This document shows, piece by piece, positions 51,779 to 54,652 of a stretch of 54,652 bases of DNA (its first letter is position 1; every line of letters starts with the position of its first letter). The stretch is from an uncultured Prevotella sp. (GTDB lineage: Bacteria; Bacteroidota; Bacteroidia; Bacteroidales; Bacteroidaceae): positions 1-54,652 of the forward strand of contig CAMVJQ010000010.1 of NCBI GenBank assembly GCA_947167845.1, given 5' to 3'. The notes below the pieces were generated by a model. That model searched no databases. It saw only the letters and a program-made list of their open reading frames with translations, and was not told where the DNA came from. Position numbers and translations under genes: made by a program.

Positions 51779-53608
51779 ATGGGAAGGAAAAAGTTTTACA
51801 GCGAGAAGGCAAGCAGCCTCTCGGCAGACATCCGCCGACTGCGGAAGCGCAACACGATGTTCATCGTGGGCGAACTCACGACGTTCACACTGATGATAGC
51901 CGCCTTGGCCGGGTTTGCATCGACAGACACCGGCTACACCTACTTATATATAGCAGCCCTGATGCTGGCGGCCTATGTCGTCATCCGCCATAGTGACGTC
52001 AGAAACAGCAGCCGCATCGAGACCCTGGAGAATATCCGAAGCGTGTATCTGAAGGAACTGGCCTATCTCGACGGCGACTTCAGCGGCTTTGGCGACGGCG
52101 CGCAATATGCCAACCCCAGCCACCCCTACACTTACGACATGGACGTCTTCGGGCGCAACTCGCTGTTCAACCGCATCAACCGCACCGTCACGACTGGCGG
52201 CAGCGATGTGCTGGCCGCCATGCTGGGCGGCGCGGGAGAACATGCGCTCGCCCCTGCCCTGAAAGAACTGGCAGAGGCCGAGCCGCTTCGCACACTGTTC
52301 CTCTCTTGTGGCCAACGGGGCACAATCAGCACTGCCGACGTGCTCGCCGCCTTGCAGGGCATGAAGGAGATGCCATTGCCGAAGTGGCCGAAGTCTCTGC
52401 TCTCGCTCATCACGGCATACGGAGCCATCGCTGGCCTCATCGCCTCTGTCGGGCTGGCAGCAATGGGCGTGCTGGCCGCCGACGTGCCTGTCACCTGGGG
52501 CATCGCCCAGTTCTGCATCGTCTATGGGCTCCACATCCGCACTCTTCGGGATGCACACAAGGCCGTCAACAAGATGCACAAGCAACTATCCACCTACATC
52601 CGGCTCATCATGCTCATCGCTGAATCAGACCTGAAGCATGAGGCATGCCTGAAAATCAAAGCCCGCCTATCGGGCGACAAGGCCAGCGCCCTGACCTCCT
52701 TCAGGGAACTGCAGCGCATCCTCGACGGCCTGGATCGCCGAGGCAACCAGTTGGGCCTGTTCCTCTCCGACGCCTTTGCCTGCTCTGACTTTTTCCTCGT
52801 GCGGCGATTCATCAAGTGGCAGGAGCGCTACTTGCTGCAAGTGGAGGACTGGATCAGCAGCGTGAGCCGCTTCGACGCCCTCGTCTCGATGGCCACCTTC
52901 AGATACAACGAGCCTACAGCCATTGATGCGGAGATTATTGACACCGACGGGGTGACCTATGAGGCAGAAGACATTCGACACCCGTTCCTGGGACAAAAGG
53001 CTGTGGGCAACGACTTCACCATCCGCGACAACCACTTCTACATCATCACGGGAGCCAACATGGCGGGCAAGAGCACCTTCCTGCGCACCATCGGCGTGAA
53101 CTATATCCTGACCCGCTGCGGCATGCCCGTCTTCGCCCGTCGGATGCGGGTGTCGGTCTTTTCACTGTTCAGCAGCATGCGCACCACGGACGACCTGACG
53201 CAGGGCATCAGTTACTTCAATGCAGAGTTGCTGCGCCTGCAACAGTTGATGGCATATTGCAGACAGCAGCCCCACACCCTCATCATCCTTGACGAAATCC
53301 TGATAGGCACCAACTCGCTCGACAAACTCAACGGCTCGCGGCTCTTCCTTGAGTCTGTCCAGCGCCTGCCCGTCACAGGCCTCATCGCCACCCACGACCT
53401 CGCGCTCGGCCTTCAGCCGCTAGCCACCGAAGGGACGCAAGAACTCTCCAAGACGGCCGATGAGCATCCTGAGCGCTTCCATAACTTTTGTTTCGAGATC
53501 GAACTCGCCGACCGCGTCACCTATACCTACAAGATCTCCCCAGGCATCGCCCGCAATCAGAATGCCACCTTCCTGCTGAAGAACATTGTGCTGAAGGAAG
53601 GACAATGA
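51779..53608 (+). CDS. Membrane-anchored MutS-family ATPase
   Basis: A 609-residue protein. N-terminal membrane helices (about 32-70: MFIVGELTTFTLMIAALAGF and TYLYIAALMLAAYVVI) and another pair at about 215-255 are followed by a MutS core/clamp-like helical region and a C-terminal ABC ATPase (about 400-605): Walker A ITGANMAGKST, the MutS motif SSMRTTDDLTQGISYFNAEL, Walker B LIILDEI and the switch ATHDLAL. It lacks the mismatch-recognition domain, so it is not the repair MutS. Bacteroidota commonly carry such membrane MutS-like proteins of unknown role. Start chosen after the promoter. Confidence 0.88.
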   Translation: MGRKKFYSEKASSLSADIRRLRKRNTMFIVGELTTFTLMIAALAGFASTDTGYTYLYIAALMLAAYVVIRHSDVRNSSRIETLENIRSVYLKELAYLDGDFSGFGDGAQYANPSHPYTYDMDVFGRNSLFNRINRTVTTGGSDVLAAMLGGAGEHALAPALKELAEAEPLRTLFLSCGQRGTISTADVLAALQGMKEMPLPKWPKSLLSLITAYGAIAGLIASVGLAAMGVLAADVPVTWGIAQFCIVYGLHIRTLRDAHKAVNKMHKQLSTYIRLIMLIAESDLKHEACLKIKARLSGDKASALTSFRELQRILDGLDRRGNQLGLFLSDAFACSDFFLVRRFIKWQERYLLQVEDWISSVSRFDALVSMATFRYNEPTAIDAEIIDTDGVTYEAEDIRHPFLGQKAVGNDFTIRDNHFYIITGANMAGKSTFLRTIGVNYILTRCGMPVFARRMRVSVFSLFSSMRTTDDLTQGISYFNAELLRLQQLMAYCRQQPHTLIILDEILIGTNSLDKLNGSRLFLESVQRLPVTGLIATHDLALGLQPLATEGTQELSKTADEHPERFHNFCFEIELADRVTYTYKISPGIARNQNATFLLKNIVLKEGQ

Positions 53609-53719
53609 AGTACAGAAGGCTCCCGTTCATTATGAGCATGTCTGCCCCTCACTTGACAATCTTCTTATTTCTGGCTGCTGAGGTTAACAAACGGGCGGCT
53701 CGGCTGTATAATAGAGTGT

Positions 53720-54199
53720 ATGAAGCAAGACGAAAGACTGGAACGACTGTTCAAGACGTACTACCAACAGATGTACCGACTGGCACGGACAATGCTCTAC
53801 GATGCGGATGAGAGCCGCGACGTGGTGAGCGACGTGTTCACCCAAATCATCCAGCAGCAGACGGTGCTCCTGCCCGAGACGGAAGAGCACTATCTGATGA
53901 CAAGCGTCAGAAACAGGTGCAGGAACGTGCTGCAGAAGAAACTGATTCGCGAGCAGTTCCGACAGCACTATCCCGTGGAGGAGTCCCCATCTTCCACCAT
54001 CGACACGACAGAACTGATGCACTACGCCGAGACTCATCTCTCGCTGCAGGCTCAACGCATCTTCCGCATGAGGTTCATCGACGAGATGACCTATCAGCAG
54101 ATAGGCGACGAGCTCGGCATCAGCAAGGTGGCGGTCTATAAGCACGTCAGCCAGGCTGTAGAATTGCTCCGACAGAAGTTTTACCCCAAAAGCAAGTAA
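53720..54199 (+). CDS. ECF RNA polymerase sigma-70 factor
   Basis: A 159-residue sigma factor with region 2 at about 8-75 (FKTYYQQMYRLARTMLYDADESRDVVSDVF) and region 4 at about 100-155 (FRMRFIDEMTYQQIGDELGISKVAVYKHVSQAVELL). No region 1 or 3, as in the ECF class. It is 5 bases upstream of a membrane protein gene that fits an anti-sigma factor. The 110-base gap before it (53609-53719) has no TAnnTTTG match, which allows autoregulation by its own promoter type. Confidence 0.93.
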   Translation: MKQDERLERLFKTYYQQMYRLARTMLYDADESRDVVSDVFTQIIQQQTVLLPETEEHYLMTSVRNRCRNVLQKKLIREQFRQHYPVEESPSSTIDTTELMHYAETHLSLQAQRIFRMRFIDEMTYQQIGDELGISKVAVYKHVSQAVELLRQKFYPKSK

Positions 54200-54204
54200 G
54201 AAGT

Positions 54205-54652
54205 ATGACACAGGAAGAAAAGATGAAGCGGCTGCTCGATGCCCAGGACCATCCCGAGACTTTCACAGAGGAAGAACTGCAGGCCATGCTCAAGGAAGAC
54301 GACCTCCGCGAGTCGGCAGAATTGATGGCCAGACTGAAGCAGGCATACATCGGAAAAGAGACGGAAGATATAGACGTTGACGCAGAATGGCAGCGCTTTG
54401 CCTCGCAGAAACCCAAGCGCCGTTCTTGGGGATGGATGCAGATAGCAGCAGCCTTTATCGGCCTGCTGATGCTCTCGGGCATCGCGTACGCTGCCATCCA
54501 CATCGTCAGCAGCAACCGCCCGCAGCAGGCAGTGGAGAATCAAGGGGACAGGTCGCTTGATTCTGTCCAGAATCATGAACCTGTCCCCTTGATTCTCCAC
54601 TCGATTCCTGAGCCGAAGACCTTTGAGAACGTTCCGCTGAAGGACATCACTG
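54205..54652 (+). CDS. Putative membrane anti-sigma factor (5' part only)
   Basis: An open frame from ATG 54205 to the end of the window (149 codons, no stop). The first 75 residues are soluble and charged (MTQEEKMKRLLDAQDHPETF, EELQAMLKEDDLRESAELM), followed by a positive stretch KPKRRS and one membrane helix at about 76-98 (WMQIAAAFIGLLMLSGIAYAAI), then a periplasmic part. Placement 5 bases after the sigma gene and the one-helix plan indicate an anti-sigma factor; sequence family is not recognised. The periplasmic part begins with 23 codons made entirely of a palindromic repeat (54532-54600). Confidence 0.7.
   Translation, partial: MTQEEKMKRLLDAQDHPETFTEEELQAMLKEDDLRESAELMARLKQAYIGKETEDIDVDAEWQRFASQKPKRRSWGWMQIAAAFIGLLMLSGIAYAAIHIVSSNRPQQAVENQGDRSLDSVQNHEPVPLILHSIPEPKTFENVPLKDIT
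54532..54600. repeat. 69-bp perfect palindrome inside the anti-sigma gene
   Basis: GTGGAGAATCAAGGGGACAG plus GT (54532-54553) is repeated as its exact reverse complement at 54579-54600: 22 paired bases. The 25-base loop contains a second hairpin, TGATTC-TGTCCA-GAATCA (54558-54575). The element is 23 codons long and keeps the frame open. Confidence 0.9.

Noticed and set aside
53650..53720. A sigma-70-like TTGACA (53654) and TATAAT (53708) pair upstream of the ECF gene.
   Set aside because: The spacing is about 48 bases, far from 17, and this phylum uses TTTG/TAnnTTTG elements.

Overview
The window looks like chromosomal DNA of a Bacteroidota member, most likely a Prevotella-type (Prevotellaceae) gut or oral organism. 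The evidence is: about a dozen promoters with the Bacteroidota -7 element TAnnTTTG; lipoproteins with an acidic tail after the lipobox cysteine (CSSDD, CSDDKD); Oar-like TonB-dependent receptors; BACON, fimbrillin-like and MBG surface proteins; a DUF4831 protein; and the operon order hpt-adk-obg. No rRNA, confident tRNA, CRISPR array, integrase or phage module was seen. Species assignment is inference.

Layout. 1-4680: orphan Oar-like TonB receptor (minus) bracketed by GC-rich palindromic repeats. 4684-7965: a surface locus, read leftwards, with a ~540-nt structured leader, a 49-residue peptide gene and an 848-residue fimbrillin-like lipoprotein. 8147-9545: PD-(D/E)XK transposase-family nuclease, then a large inverted-repeat element carrying a 33-bp array. 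9567-14791: Oar-like receptor plus BACON lipoprotein operon with a clear terminator. 14848-19160: housekeeping operon hpt-adk-obg-pgeF-M23 peptidase, divergent from nnr (19209) and a DUF4831 gene. 21850-22668: a gene-poor, repeat-packed gap. 22669-31346: a possible operon of a SpoIIE-type phosphatase, an RsbW-like kinase, a STAS protein, a membrane coiled-coil protein and a 1794-residue repeat adhesin. 31498-32550: class II aldolase. 32681-39126: TolC-MacA-MacB-type efflux operon with its own LytS/LytTR two-component system. 39236-42785: GH43 glycosidase, aquaporin and sugar permease. 42892-45119: a hydrolase/HAD-like fusion and a BaiN-type flavoprotein. 45107-51676: patatin/outer-membrane-barrel protein, a DAACS symporter and a receiver plus PEP/pyruvate-binding protein. 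51763-54652: membrane MutS-like ATPase, ECF sigma factor and its presumed membrane anti-sigma factor, cut by the window end.

How the genes work together. Several blocks concern the cell surface (TonB import, adhesins, murein remodelling, outer-membrane patatin, efflux) and are wired to local regulators: a partner-switching module next to an adhesin, LytS/LytTR next to efflux, and an ECF sigma/anti-sigma pair. Many longest open frames begin at a TTG inside the promoter itself; in those cases the start was moved to the next ATG. The most promising new material is the structured-leader/small-peptide/lipoprotein locus, the signalling-adhesin operon, and a 69-bp perfect palindrome inserted in frame in the anti-sigma gene.
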